Origin: SUG2458 sp963651465
Lineage (GTDB): Bacteria > Bacillota_I > Bacilli_A > RFN20 > CAG-826
NCBI GenBank assembly: GCA_963651465.1
Contig: CAVJPS010000018.1
Location: 1 to 64,000 of the forward strand
DNA: 64,000 nucleotides
Direction of reading: 5' to 3'
Shown here: in pieces, positions 35,305-44,122 of the stretch
Position numbering within the stretch: position 1 is the first letter of the stretch
Layout of the letters: each line of letters starts with the position of its first letter
Notes under the pieces: generated by a model
The model's database searches: none
Told to the model about the DNA's origin: nothing
Seen by the model: the letters and a program-made list of their open reading frames with translations, nothing else
Position numbers and translations under genes: made by a program

Positions 35305-35616
35305 ATGGCTAAATCAAAAAAGATTAGAGTTCGTTTACAAGCTTATGATCACAAAGTCTTAGATTTATCTGTTGACAAGATCGTTAATGCTGCAATCAAC
35401 TCTGGGGCTAAGGTTGTAGGTCCTATTCCACTACCAACGGAAAAACAAGTTTATACAATCTTAAGAGCTGTTCACAAATATAAAGATTCTCGTGAACAAT
35501 TCGAAATTAGAACACACAAACGTTTAATCGATATCGTTAACCCAACTAAGGAAACAGTCGATGTCTTAAAGAGACTTGACCTTCCATCTGGTGTCGATAT
35601 TGATATCAAGTTATAG
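35305..35616 (+). CDS. rpsJ: 30S ribosomal protein S10
   Basis: 103 residues from ATG 35305, where AAGGAGGAAAA provides the ribosome site; the open frame extends upstream to 35152 but that part is leader RNA. Signatures KIRVRLQAYDHKVLD and REQFEIRTHKRLIDI are typical. First gene of the S10-spc-alpha superoperon, which runs without a terminator to rplQ. S10 also acts with Nus factors in antitermination. Confidence 0.97.
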   Translation: MAKSKKIRVRLQAYDHKVLDLSVDKIVNAAINSGAKVVGPIPLPTEKQVYTILRAVHKYKDSREQFEIRTHKRLIDIVNPTKETVDVLKRLDLPSGVDIDIKL

Positions 35617-35629
35617 GAGGTAAGACAAC

Positions 35630-36301
35630 ATGAAACAAATCGTCGGACGTAAAATGGGTATGACTCAAGTTTTCGCTGAAGATGGCACAATGTATGCTGT
35701 TACAGTTGTCGAAGTCTTACCAAACGTTGTAACTCAAGTCAAAACTTTAGAAAATGATGGTTATCAAGCAATTCAAGTTGGCTACGAAGAAAAGAAAGAA
35801 AATCGCTGTAACAAAGCTGAAAAAGGTATCTTCGCTAAAGCTAACACAACTCCTAAGTACGAATTAAAAGAACTTAATGCTGATGAAATGCTTAACTATA
35901 ATGTTGGCGACAAAATTACAGTTGATCTATTCAAAACTGGTGACGTCGTTGATGTAACAGGCGTTTCTAAAGGTAAAGGCTTCAGTGGTGCTATTAAACG
36001 TTATCACTACACAATTGGACCTAAAGGACATGGTTCTGGTTTCCACAGATCATCTGGTTCATTTGCTACAAACGGTAGAACTAACAACAGAGTTCACCAC
36101 AAGAAAGCAGCTGGTCATCATGGTAACTACACAACAACAACTCTTAACTTATTAGTAGTTGGTGTTGATGCAGAAAAGAATGCTCTTTTAATTAAAGGCG
36201 CATTACCTGGTGCTAACAAATCAATCGTTACAATCAGATCTGCTATTAAAGAACAAAGAAAAGCAAGAGTTGCTAAACCATTAGTCAACAATGCTAAGTA
36301 A
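35630..36301 (+). CDS. rplC: 50S ribosomal protein L3
   Basis: 223 residues, slightly longer than the usual 205-210, because the C-terminus carries an extra basic tail after IRSAIK. Conserved GRKMGMTQVF at the start and FSGAIKRYHYTIGPKGHGS with its basic loop reaching the peptidyl transferase centre are present. AGGAGG lies upstream. Assembly-initiating large-subunit protein. Confidence 0.97.
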   Translation: MKQIVGRKMGMTQVFAEDGTMYAVTVVEVLPNVVTQVKTLENDGYQAIQVGYEEKKENRCNKAEKGIFAKANTTPKYELKELNADEMLNYNVGDKITVDLFKTGDVVDVTGVSKGKGFSGAIKRYHYTIGPKGHGSGFHRSSGSFATNGRTNNRVHHKKAAGHHGNYTTTTLNLLVVGVDAEKNALLIKGALPGANKSIVTIRSAIKEQRKARVAKPLVNNAK

Positions 36302-36318
36302 TCGAAAGGAGAAATATC

Positions 36319-36963
36319 ATGGCTGAAAAAATTAAAAACGTTAGCTATCCAGTATTAAACGCTGCTGGAGAAAGCGAATCCAAAGTTTCTCTTAACGGTG
36401 AAGTCTTTGGAATTGAACCTAACACACAAGTTATGTTCGATGCAGTTCAAGTTTATCAATCAAACTGCCGTCAAGCTACTGCACGTACATTAAGACGTGA
36501 TGAAGTTTCCGGTGGTGGTAAGAAACCTTGGAAGCAAAAAGGTACTGGCCGTGCTCGTGCTGGTTCCTCACGTTCACCTATCTGGGTTGGTGGCGGTAAC
36601 GTCTTCGGTCCAACAGGTACACAAAACTATAAGTTATCAATGAATAAGAAAGCTCACAACTTAGCTTTACGTTCAGCTTTATCAGATAAAGTTAAATCTA
36701 AAGACTTAATCGTTGTTGAATCTCTTAACGTTGAAGAACCTAAAACAAAAGCTGTCGTCGCTTTATTAAAAACAATTAAAGCTGAAGGCAAAACACTCGT
36801 CATCCTCAGTGAAGAAAATGATAACTTCATCATGGGTGGTGCAAACATCCAAAACCTTCTTATCGTTGGTGTAAACAATGTTTCTGTTTATGATTTAATG
36901 AACGCTAACAAAGTTGTTTTAACTAAAGATACAGTTAAGGTTCTTGAAGGAGGACTTAAATAA
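36319..36963 (+). CDS. rplD: 50S ribosomal protein L4
   Basis: 214 residues. The extended tunnel-lining loop GGGKKPWKQKGTGRARAGSS is well conserved. In Enterobacteria L4 represses its own operon; whether it does here through the rpsJ leader is open. The stop overlaps the rplW start (taATG). Confidence 0.97.
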   Translation: MAEKIKNVSYPVLNAAGESESKVSLNGEVFGIEPNTQVMFDAVQVYQSNCRQATARTLRRDEVSGGGKKPWKQKGTGRARAGSSRSPIWVGGGNVFGPTGTQNYKLSMNKKAHNLALRSALSDKVKSKDLIVVESLNVEEPKTKAVVALLKTIKAEGKTLVILSEENDNFIMGGANIQNLLIVGVNNVSVYDLMNANKVVLTKDTVKVLEGGLK

Positions 36964-37289
36964 TGGCAAAGAAAGTTGAAGCTAAAAAATTAGCAAAACC
37001 TACAGTCAATAGTTTTGATACAATTGTTCGTCCAGTTATCACTGAAAAAACAATGGCATTAATGCAAAATCAAAACAAAGTTACAGTCGAAGTTGCTAAA
37101 AACGCAAATCGTGCTGCTGTAAAACTTGCATTCGAATCTGTCTTCGGTGTTAAAGTTGCAAATGTTAACATTGTTAACACATTAAGAAAATCTAAACGTG
37201 CTAATGGTCATGCAGGATATGTTCCTGGTATGAAAAAAGCTATCGTTACATTAGCTGATGGCGAAGCATTAGATTTATTTAAGGAATAA
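36963..37289 (+). CDS. rplW: 50S ribosomal protein L23
   Basis: 108 residues. A Lys/Ala-rich N-terminal extension of about 15 residues precedes the normal start FDTIVRPVITEKTMALM. L23 sits at the tunnel exit and docks trigger factor and SRP. Coupled to rplD by a 1-bp overlap. Confidence 0.96.
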   Translation: MAKKVEAKKLAKPTVNSFDTIVRPVITEKTMALMQNQNKVTVEVAKNANRAAVKLAFESVFGVKVANVNIVNTLRKSKRANGHAGYVPGMKKAIVTLADGEALDLFKE

Positions 37290-37326
37290 GCCACAAAGAT
37301 TGGCTAGAATATAGGAGATTAAGAAT

Positions 37327-38157
37327 ATGTCAATTAGAACATATAAACCTACGACACCAAGCCGTCGTAACATGACAAACTCGACGTTTGAAGAAATTAC
37401 AACAAATACTCCTGAAAAAAGTTTAACAGTTAAACTATCAAAAACTGGCGGACGTAATAACAATGGTCGTATTACTACACGTCATATTGGTGGAGGTCAC
37501 AAACGTCTTTACCGTCTTGTCGATTTCAGAAGAAATAAAGATGGTATCCCAGGTAAAATCGCTACTATCGAGTACGATCCAAACCGTAACGCAAATATCT
37601 GCTTAGTTAACTATGTAGATGGCGAAAAACGTTATATCTTATGTCCAAAGGACATAAAAATCGGCCAAACTGTTATCTCTGGTGAAGCTGCTGACATCGT
37701 TGTTGGCAACGCTATGGAATTAGGTAACATTCCTGAAGGTACAATGGTTCACAATATTGAATTATACCCAGGCAATGGTGGCCAATTATGCCGTGCTGCT
37801 GGTACAAGTGCTCAAGTACTTGGTAAAGAAGGCAAATACGTTATTATTCGTTTAGCTTCTGGTGAAGTTAGAAAAATCTTAGCAAAATGCCGTGCAACAG
37901 TTGGTTCAGTTGGTAATGAAGATTACAGCTTAATTAAATTAGGTAAAGCTGGTAAAACTCGTTGGTTAGGTACAAGACCTACTGTTCGTGGTAGTGTTAT
38001 GAACCCTAACGATCACCCACATGGTGGTGGTGAAGGTAAATGTCCTGTCGGACGTGATGCACCTCGTACACCTTGGGGTAAGAGAGCTCTTGGCGTTAAG
38101 ACAAGAAGAAATAAAAAGGCATCTACTAAGTTAATAGTAAGACGCGCAAGTAAGTAA
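37327..38157 (+). CDS. rplB: 50S ribosomal protein L2
   Basis: 276 residues, normal length. Key motifs GRNNNGRITTRHIGGGHKR and the C-terminal MNPNDHPHGGGEGKCPVGR, including the conserved His near the peptidyl transferase centre, are intact. ATAGGAG precedes the ATG. Confidence 0.98.
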   Translation: MSIRTYKPTTPSRRNMTNSTFEEITTNTPEKSLTVKLSKTGGRNNNGRITTRHIGGGHKRLYRLVDFRRNKDGIPGKIATIEYDPNRNANICLVNYVDGEKRYILCPKDIKIGQTVISGEAADIVVGNAMELGNIPEGTMVHNIELYPGNGGQLCRAAGTSAQVLGKEGKYVIIRLASGEVRKILAKCRATVGSVGNEDYSLIKLGKAGKTRWLGTRPTVRGSVMNPNDHPHGGGEGKCPVGRDAPRTPWGKRALGVKTRRNKKASTKLIVRRASK

Positions 38158-38176
38158 TGAAGGAGGAGAATGAAAT

Positions 38177-38467
38177 ATGGCTCGTAGTTTAAAAAAGGGT
38201 CCTTACTGTGAGGCATCCTTAATGAAAAAAGTTGAAGCATTAAACGCTACAAACAAAAAAGAAATTATCAAAACTTGGTCCCGTAGATCAACTATCTTCC
38301 CACAATTCGTTGAACACACATTTGCTGTTTACAACGGTCGTGAACACATTACTGTTTATGTTACAGAAGATATGGTCGGACACAAATTAGGTGAATTCGC
38401 ACCAACTCGTAAATACACAGGCCACACAGGCCACACTGCTGAAGATAAAGCAGCACACGCAAAGTAA
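38177..38467 (+). CDS. rpsS: 30S ribosomal protein S19
   Basis: 96 residues. MARSLKKGPYCE, TWSRRSTIFPQFVEHTFAVY and HKLGEFAPTR are diagnostic. Binds S13 and the head of 16S rRNA. AAGGAGGAG lies upstream. Confidence 0.97.
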   Translation: MARSLKKGPYCEASLMKKVEALNATNKKEIIKTWSRRSTIFPQFVEHTFAVYNGREHITVYVTEDMVGHKLGEFAPTRKYTGHTGHTAEDKAAHAK

Positions 38468-38480
38468 GGAGTAAGGACAA

Positions 38481-38825
38481 ATGGCAGAATTAAAAGAAGC
38501 AAAAGCATTAGTTACTGGAGTCCGCGTTACTCCACGTAAAGTACGTCTTGTTATCGATTTAGTTCGTGGTAAAGACGTCAAAGTTGCACTTGGCATTTTA
38601 GCTAACGTCAACAAGGCTGCTACTCCAATCGTTGTTAAATTAATTCGTTCAGCTGCTGCTAACGCTATTAATAATAATGGATTAGATGAAAGCAAATTAT
38701 ATGTTAAAGAAATCTATGCTAACGACGGACCACGTTTAAAGAGATATATTCCACGTGCTAAAGGTTCAGCATCAGATATAGTTAAGAGAACATCACAAAT
38801 TACTTGTGTTGTTGCAGAAAGATAA
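38481..38825 (+). CDS. rplV: 50S ribosomal protein L22
   Basis: 114 residues. The start KALVTGVRVTPRKVRLVIDL and the tunnel beta-hairpin region DGPRLKRYIPRAKGSASDI are clear; macrolide-resistance changes occur in that hairpin in other species. Ends 14 bp before rpsC. Confidence 0.97.
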   Translation: MAELKEAKALVTGVRVTPRKVRLVIDLVRGKDVKVALGILANVNKAATPIVVKLIRSAAANAINNNGLDESKLYVKEIYANDGPRLKRYIPRAKGSASDIVKRTSQITCVVAER

Positions 38826-38839
38826 GGAGGAACGAAACA

Positions 38840-39511
38840 ATGGGACAAAAAGTTAATCCAAATGGTATGCGTATTGGTATCAATCGTGATTGGAATTCCA
38901 AATGGTATGCATCAAAACAAGATTTCGCTACTTTCTTACACGAAGATATTAAAATTCGTAAATTCTTAGAAACTAACTTAAAGAAGGCTCAATTATCACA
39001 CGTTGAAATTCAACGTATTAAAACTGATAAAGGCCATACAGTTACAGTCAACGCTTTCGTTGCTTTACCAGGTGTTGCACTTGGACAAGATGGAGCAAAC
39101 ATTAAAAACATTACTAAAGGCTTAACAAAATTAGTCAATGGTTCTGAATTAAAAGTTGAAATCGTTGAAGTCAAACAACCTGATTTAGACGCTAACTTAG
39201 TCGCTCAATCAATTGCTAGACAATTAGAAGAACGTGCTTCTTTCAGATCAGTTCAAAAGAAAGCAATTCAAAAAGTTATGCGCGCAGGTGCTAAAGGATG
39301 TAAAACATCTATTAGTGGTCGTCTTGGCGGAGCTGAAATTGCTCGTGCAGAAGGTTACCATGAAGGTGTCATTCCTCTACATACATTACGTTCAGATATC
39401 GATTACGCTTGTGCAGAAGCTGCTACTACATACGGCCGTTTAGGTTGTAAAGTATGGATCTGTAAAGGTGAAATTCGTAAAGCTAAGAACGCTGAAAAGA
39501 AAGGAGAATAA
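38840..39511 (+). CDS. rpsC: 30S ribosomal protein S3
   Basis: 223 residues from ATG 38840 (MGQKVNPNGMRIG), preceded by AAGGAGG; the frame opens earlier at 38804 but that overlaps rplV. KH domain GANIKNITKGL-like core and C-terminal domain are complete. mRNA entry-channel protein. Confidence 0.97.
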   Translation: MGQKVNPNGMRIGINRDWNSKWYASKQDFATFLHEDIKIRKFLETNLKKAQLSHVEIQRIKTDKGHTVTVNAFVALPGVALGQDGANIKNITKGLTKLVNGSELKVEIVEVKQPDLDANLVAQSIARQLEERASFRSVQKKAIQKVMRAGAKGCKTSISGRLGGAEIARAEGYHEGVIPLHTLRSDIDYACAEAATTYGRLGCKVWICKGEIRKAKNAEKKGE

Positions 39512-39517
39512 TTCACT

Positions 39518-39934
39518 ATGTTACAACCAAAGAGAGTTAAATATCGTAGACCTCACGGAATTAAATACGAAGGTTTATCAAAAGCTGGTAACGAAGTTTC
39601 ATTCGGTGAATTCGGTCTCCAAGCTGTCTCAGGTAACTGGATTACAGCTAGACAAATCGAGGCTGCTCGTATTGTCTTAACTCGTTACACAAAGAGACAA
39701 GGTCAAGTCTGGATCAGAATTTTCCCACACTTAGCAAAAACAAAGAAACCTGCTGAAGTTCGTATGGGTTCTGGTAAAGGTTCACCTGAATCATGGGTCG
39801 CAGTTGTTAAAACTGGTAGAGTCATGTTTGAAATCGGTGGTGTTGCAGAAGCTGATGCACGTGAAGCATTACGTTTAGCTTCTTACAAACTTCCACTTAA
39901 AACAAAAATTATTGCGAAAGGAAAGGCTGAGTAA
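39518..39934 (+). CDS. rplP: 50S ribosomal protein L16
   Basis: 138 residues. MLQPKRVKYRRPH and RIFPHLAKTKKPAEVRMGSG are typical. Binds near the A-site and the 5S rRNA region. Six bp after rpsC; AAAGGAG upstream. Confidence 0.97.
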   Translation: MLQPKRVKYRRPHGIKYEGLSKAGNEVSFGEFGLQAVSGNWITARQIEAARIVLTRYTKRQGQVWIRIFPHLAKTKKPAEVRMGSGKGSPESWVAVVKTGRVMFEIGGVAEADAREALRLASYKLPLKTKIIAKGKAE

Positions 39935-39936
39935 TT

Positions 39937-40134
39937 ATGAAATTAAAAGAAATCAGAGAAATGAGTACTGAAGAACTCAATGCGAAGATTTATGAATTAA
40001 AAGAACAATTATTCAACGATCGTCGCAAACAAGCAGTTGGTCAATTAGAAAACGGTAAAGTTATGACTAACGCACGTAAAGATATCGCTCGCATTTACAC
40101 AGTATTACGTGAACGCGAATTAGGTATTAAATAA
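39937..40134 (+). CDS. rpmC: 50S ribosomal protein L29
   Basis: 65 residues, two-helix protein near the tunnel exit. MKLKEIREMSTEELNAKI and IARIYTVLRERE are family patterns. Two bp gap from rplP. Confidence 0.95.
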   Translation: MKLKEIREMSTEELNAKIYELKEQLFNDRRKQAVGQLENGKVMTNARKDIARIYTVLRERELGIK

Positions 40135-40148
40135 GGAGGAACTAAAAC

Positions 40149-40409
40149 ATGGAAGAAAGAAATACTCGTAGAACTTTAAAAGGTGTTGTATATTCTAACA
40201 AAAACGATAAGACAATTACTGTTTTAGTTGAAACTCACAAAAAAGATAAAAAATATGGTAAACGTGTTAAATATCGTAAAAAATATTATGCACACGATGA
40301 AAACAACGAAGCTAATGTTGGTGACGTTGTAACAATCATGGAAACACGTCCATTATCAGCTACAAAACGTTTCAGACTTGTTGCAATTAACAGCAAGGCT
40401 ATCGATTAA
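40149..40409 (+). CDS. rpsQ: 30S ribosomal protein S17
   Basis: 86 residues. RRTLKGVVYSNKNDKTITV and EANVGDVVTIMETRPLSATK are diagnostic of this OB-fold primary binding protein. AAGGAGG upstream. Confidence 0.97.
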   Translation: MEERNTRRTLKGVVYSNKNDKTITVLVETHKKDKKYGKRVKYRKKYYAHDENNEANVGDVVTIMETRPLSATKRFRLVAINSKAID

Positions 40410-40427
40410 TAGGGAGGACGAAAAATT

Positions 40428-40802
40428 ATGGTTCAAACAGAAACAAATTTAGTTGTCGCAGACAACTCTGGCGCAAGATCAGTTCGTATCTTCCGTTTAT
40501 ATGGCGGTTCAAAAAGAAAATCAGCATCTATCGGTGATGTCGTCTTATGTGCAGTTAAGGATGCAATTCCTAACGGCAAAGTTAAAAAAGGTGACGTTGT
40601 TAAAGGTGTTATCGTAAGAACTGCAAAAGCAGTCAATCGTGCAGATGGTTCAACAATCAAATTCGATGACAACGCTGTAGTATTAATTAATGATGATAAT
40701 ACTCCACGTGGTACTCGTGTATTTGGACCTGTTGCTCGTGAACTTCGTGAACATGGTGATAAATTCGCTAAGATTTTATCTCTTGCTCTTGAAGTTTTAT
40801 AG
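40428..40802 (+). CDS. rplN: 50S ribosomal protein L14
   Basis: 124 residues. LVVADNSGARSVRIF at the N-terminus and GTRVFGPVARELR near the end are typical. Interacts with L19 and with the silencing factor RsfS. GGGAGG precedes the ATG. Confidence 0.97.
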   Translation: MVQTETNLVVADNSGARSVRIFRLYGGSKRKSASIGDVVLCAVKDAIPNGKVKKGDVVKGVIVRTAKAVNRADGSTIKFDDNAVVLINDDNTPRGTRVFGPVARELREHGDKFAKILSLALEVL

Positions 40803-40814
40803 GAGGAAATAACT

Positions 40815-41129
40815 ATGAATATCAAAAAAGGTGATAAAGTTATCGTTATTTCTGGTGCTGACAAAGGCAAGACAGGCGTTGTTCAAAAAGCTTTACCTAG
40901 CTTAAACAAAGTCGTTGTCGAAGGTGTTAACACAAGAAAGAAACACAAAAAGCCAACACAATCTAATCCAGAAGGAAGCATTGTTGATATTTATGCTCCT
41001 ATCCACGTTAGTAATGTTGCATTAATTGATCCAAAAACTAAAAAAGCTACTAGAGTTGGTTTCCAAGTCGAAGATGGCAAAAAAGTTCGTGTTTCCGTTG
41101 GTAAAAAAGCAAGCGGAAGCAAATTATAG
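40815..41129 (+). CDS. rplX: 50S ribosomal protein L24
   Basis: 104 residues. KOW motif IKKGDKVIVISGADKGKTG followed by VVEGVNTRKKHKKP. One of the assembly initiators. AGGAGG upstream. Confidence 0.97.
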   Translation: MNIKKGDKVIVISGADKGKTGVVQKALPSLNKVVVEGVNTRKKHKKPTQSNPEGSIVDIYAPIHVSNVALIDPKTKKATRVGFQVEDGKKVRVSVGKKASGSKL

Positions 41130-41140
41130 GAGGTAGCACA

Positions 41141-41923
41141 ATGGCTGAAGAAGAAAAGAAAACTGTAGCTAAGAAAGCTACTTCAACAACAAAGAAAACA
41201 ACAACATCAACTGCTGCTAAGAAGACAACTTCAACAACAGCTAAGAAGACAACATCAACTGCTGCTAAGAAAACAACAGCTACTAAAGCTGCTGAAGAAA
41301 AAGCTACACCAGTTGCTGAAGAAGCACCAGTTGCTAAGAAAGCTGCTCCAAAAGCTAAAAAAGCTCCAAAAGCAAAAACATACGCTAACCGTTTACAAGC
41401 TAAATACTTCACAGAAGTTGCTCCAGCTTTAAACACAAAGTATGGCTATAAATCAGTTATGCAAATTCCATCACTTAACAAAGTTGTTATTAACATCGGT
41501 GTTGGTGATGCAACAGCAAACTCAAAAGCTTTAGAAGATTCAGTTAAAGAATTAGCACAAATTACAGGTCAAAAACCAGTAGTTACTAAAGCTAAAAAAT
41601 CAATCGCATCCTTCAAATTACGTCAAGGACAAGCTATTGGTTGTAAAGTTACTTTAAGAGGCGTTCGTATGTATGAATTCCTTGATAAGTTATTTAACAT
41701 TTCACTTCCACGTGTTAGAGATTTCCGTGGTGTAAGTAAGAACTCATTTGATGGCCGTGGTAACTACACATTAGGCGTTAAAGAACAACTTATTTTCCCA
41801 GAAATCGATTACGATAAAGTAACAAAATTACGTGGTATGGATATCGTTATTGTTACATCAGCAAAAACTGATGATGAAGCATATACATTATTAGAATTAA
41901 TGGGTATGCCATTTAAGAAATAA
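41141..41923 (+). CDS. rplE: 50S ribosomal protein L5 with long Lys/Thr/Ala N-terminal extension
   Basis: 260 residues against about 180 normally. Canonical L5 begins near residue 81 (ANRLQAKYFTEVAPALN) and is complete, with the 5S rRNA-binding motifs GQKPVVTKAKKSIASFK and RGVSKNSFDGRGNYT. The first 80 residues are low complexity: an acidic start (MAEEEK), three imperfect 8-residue repeats AAKKTTST / TAKKTTST / AAKKTTAT at 25-48, and Ala/Lys/Pro-rich sequence to 80. The ATG at 41141 has AGGAGGTAGCAC upstream, and no good internal start exists, so the extension is translated. It resembles histone H1-like tails; its role is unknown. Confidence 0.95.
   Translation: MAEEEKKTVAKKATSTTKKTTTSTAAKKTTSTTAKKTTSTAAKKTTATKAAEEKATPVAEEAPVAKKAAPKAKKAPKAKTYANRLQAKYFTEVAPALNTKYGYKSVMQIPSLNKVVINIGVGDATANSKALEDSVKELAQITGQKPVVTKAKKSIASFKLRQGQAIGCKVTLRGVRMYEFLDKLFNISLPRVRDFRGVSKNSFDGRGNYTLGVKEQLIFPEIDYDKVTKLRGMDIVIVTSAKTDDEAYTLLELMGMPFKK
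41213..41284 (+). repeat. 24-bp imperfect tandem repeat within rplE
   Basis: Three consecutive 24-bp units (41213, 41237, 41261) encode AAKKTTST, TAKKTTST and AAKKTTAT. Copy-number slippage here would change the L5 tail length in frame. Confidence 0.75.
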
Positions 41924-41940
41924 GGAGGAGGAAACGATTT

Positions 41941-42126
41941 ATGGCAAAAACATCAAAGAAAATTAGCTGTGCTAGAAAACAAAAATTCCAAGTCAGAGAA
42001 TACACTCGTTGTGAACGTTGTGGTCGTCCTCACTCAGTCATTCGTAAATTTAAACTTTGTAGAATCTGCTTACGTGAATTAGCTTACAAAGGCGAAATTC
42101 CAGGCATGAAGAAATCAAGTTGGTAG
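41941..42126 (+). CDS. rpsN: 30S ribosomal protein S14, zinc-binding type
   Basis: 61 residues, the short C+ form with CERCGRPH ... LCRICLREL (two CxxC pairs). The zinc-free long paralogue, if any, is not in the window. AAGGAGGAGG upstream. Confidence 0.97.
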   Translation: MAKTSKKISCARKQKFQVREYTRCERCGRPHSVIRKFKLCRICLRELAYKGEIPGMKKSSW

Positions 42127-42144
42127 TAGAAGGAGGAAAAAGTT

Positions 42145-42540
42145 ATGGTAATGACAGATCCAATTGCAGATATGCTAACAAGAATTCGTAACGCTAACGC
42201 ATTACGTTATGAAGACGTTACTATGCCAAGTTCTACTATGAAAGTACGTATTGCTGAAATCCTTAAAGAAGAAGGATTCATCAAAGACTTCGTAGTTACT
42301 GGCGACGTCAAAAAAGAATTAAAACTTACATTAAAATATGCACCAGATGGCACAAGAGTCATCTCAGGTTTAAAGAAAATTTCAAAACCTGGTTTAAGAG
42401 TTAACGCTCCAGCAGATAAACTCCCACACGTTTTAAAAGGTTTAGGTATTGCTATCATTTCAACATCAAAAGGTGTTATCAGTGATAAACAAGCTAGAAC
42501 ATTAGGCGTTGGCGGAGAAGTTATCGCTTACATCTGGTAG
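42145..42540 (+). CDS. rpsH: 30S ribosomal protein S8
   Basis: 131 residues; MTDPIADMLTRIRNAN begins two codons after the ATG, and the C-terminal GVISDKQARTLGVGGEVIAYIW is typical. ATG 42145 is favoured over 42151 by spacing to GGAGG. Binds 16S rRNA helix 21 and in other bacteria represses the spc operon. Confidence 0.97.
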   Translation: MVMTDPIADMLTRIRNANALRYEDVTMPSSTMKVRIAEILKEEGFIKDFVVTGDVKKELKLTLKYAPDGTRVISGLKKISKPGLRVNAPADKLPHVLKGLGIAIISTSKGVISDKQARTLGVGGEVIAYIW

Positions 42541-42552
42541 GAGGATAAAAGA

Positions 42553-43095
42553 ATGTCACGTATTGGTCATAAGGTAATTAATATTCCTGCAGGCACAACC
42601 GTTGAAATTAATGGTAACGTTGTTACAGTTAAAGGTGCTAAAGGTACTTTAACTCAAACATTCAGCCCATTATTTACATATGAAATTAACGGTTCCGAAT
42701 TAACAGTTAAACGTCCAAACGACGAAAAACAAACTAAAGCATTACATGGTACAACTCGTGCTTTAATTAACAACATGGTCGTTGGTGTTACTGAAGGATT
42801 CAAAAAAGAATTAGTAATCGTTGGTATTGGTTATAGAGCAGCATTAAGAGGCTCTGACTTAGTATTAAACGTTGGTTACTCACACGAAGTAGTTATTAAA
42901 CCTGAAGAAGGCGTTAAAATTACTTGCCCTTCAATTACAGAAGTTACTGTAGAAGGTTCAGACCGTCAAGCAGTCGGTCAAACAGCAGCTCGTATCCGTG
43001 CAGTCCGCGAACCTGAACCATATAATGGTAAAGGTATTATGTTCAAAGGCGAACATATTATTCGTAAGGAAGGCAAACGTGCTGGTAAGAAATAG
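42553..43095 (+). CDS. rplF: 50S ribosomal protein L6
   Basis: 180 residues with two homologous RNA-binding domains; IGHKVINIPAGTTVEINGN and the C-terminal RAVREPEPYNGKGIMFKGE are diagnostic. AGGAGG upstream, 12 bp after rpsH. Confidence 0.97.
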   Translation: MSRIGHKVINIPAGTTVEINGNVVTVKGAKGTLTQTFSPLFTYEINGSELTVKRPNDEKQTKALHGTTRALINNMVVGVTEGFKKELVIVGIGYRAALRGSDLVLNVGYSHEVVIKPEEGVKITCPSITEVTVEGSDRQAVGQTAARIRAVREPEPYNGKGIMFKGEHIIRKEGKRAGKK

Positions 43096-43117
43096 TCGAT
43101 AAGGAGGATAAGAAAGT

Positions 43118-43474
43118 ATGTTTACAAAAGTTTCTAAAAACGTTGTTCGTGAACGTCGTCATGCAAGAGTACGTGCTAAAATTAGTGGTACTGCAGAATG
43201 CCCACGTTTAACTGTATATCGTGCTAATAAAAATATTGAATGCCAACTTATCGATGATGTAAAAGGTGTTACACTTTGTTCATCTAGTTCAGTCGCATTA
43301 AAACTTGAAAATGGTGGCAACATTGAAGCTGCTGCTAAAGTTGGTGCAGACATCGCTAAGAAAGCATTAAACTTAGGCGTTAAGAAAATCGTATTCGATC
43401 GTTCTGGTTACGTCTATCATGGCCGTGTTCAAGCTGTTGCAGAAGCAGCTCGTGAAGCAGGCTTAGAATTCTAG
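43118..43474 (+). CDS. rplR: 50S ribosomal protein L18
   Basis: 118 residues. RRHARVRAKISGTAECPRL and FDRSGYVYHGRVQAVAEAAR are typical. Binds 5S rRNA with L5. AAGGAGG upstream. Confidence 0.97.
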   Translation: MFTKVSKNVVRERRHARVRAKISGTAECPRLTVYRANKNIECQLIDDVKGVTLCSSSSVALKLENGGNIEAAAKVGADIAKKALNLGVKKIVFDRSGYVYHGRVQAVAEAAREAGLEF

Positions 43475-43486
43475 GAGGAGAAAAAA

Positions 43487-44080
43487 ATGGCAGAAGAAGA
43501 AAAAGTAGTTACTGAAGAAGTAAAAGCAGAAGAAAAACCAGCTCCTCGTGGAGATCGTAAAGGCGGACGTCCTGATCGTAAAGGTGACCGTAAAGGTGGC
43601 CAACGTCGTCCAGAAAAACCTGTAAAAGAATATGAAGAACGTGTTGTTTCAATCAACCGTATTTCAAAAACTGTTAAAGGTGGACGCCGTATGAGATTTG
43701 CTGCTACAGTCGTTATCGGCGATGGCAAAGGCAAATTCGGTTATGGTTCAGGTAAAGCTGCTGAAGTCCCAGATGCAATTAAAAAAGCATTAGAAGCAGC
43801 AAAAAGAAATATGTATGTTGTACATATGGTTAAAGGTGATACAATCCCTCATAGTGTCGAAGGTGTCTTCGGTTCAACAAAGGTTTTCTTAAAACCTGCT
43901 GATGAAGGTACTGGTGTCGTCGCTGGTGGTCCAGTTCGTGCTATTTTAGAACTTGCTGGTATCAAAAATATTTATTCAAAAGTTTACGGTGCAAGAACAC
44001 CTTTAAATATTCTTCACGCTACAACTGACGGTCTTAATAGTTTAAAGACATACGCTCAAGTTAAAGCATTACGTAAATAA
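43487..44080 (+). CDS. rpsE: 30S ribosomal protein S5 with N-terminal DRKGG-rich extension
   Basis: 197 residues, about 30 more than usual. Canonical S5 starts near residue 45 (EYEERVVSINRISKTVKGG) and is complete, including the double-stranded RNA-binding fold and the fidelity-region GDGKGKFGYGSGKA. The extension begins MAEEEK, like that of L5, and then repeats Asp-Arg-Lys-Gly-Gly units. AGGAGG precedes the ATG. rpmD (L30), which normally follows, is absent. Confidence 0.96.
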   Translation: MAEEEKVVTEEVKAEEKPAPRGDRKGGRPDRKGDRKGGQRRPEKPVKEYEERVVSINRISKTVKGGRRMRFAATVVIGDGKGKFGYGSGKAAEVPDAIKKALEAAKRNMYVVHMVKGDTIPHSVEGVFGSTKVFLKPADEGTGVVAGGPVRAILELAGIKNIYSKVYGARTPLNILHATTDGLNSLKTYAQVKALRK

Positions 44081-44122
44081 TTTAAAAATATACAAACTAT
44101 TTTATATAGGGAGGTGCACAAT

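Noticed and set aside
41050..41436. Minus-strand hydrophobic frame opposite rplE
   Set aside because: It is the antisense of the Lys/Thr/Ala repeat, which necessarily reads as Val/Phe/Ala; no start site.
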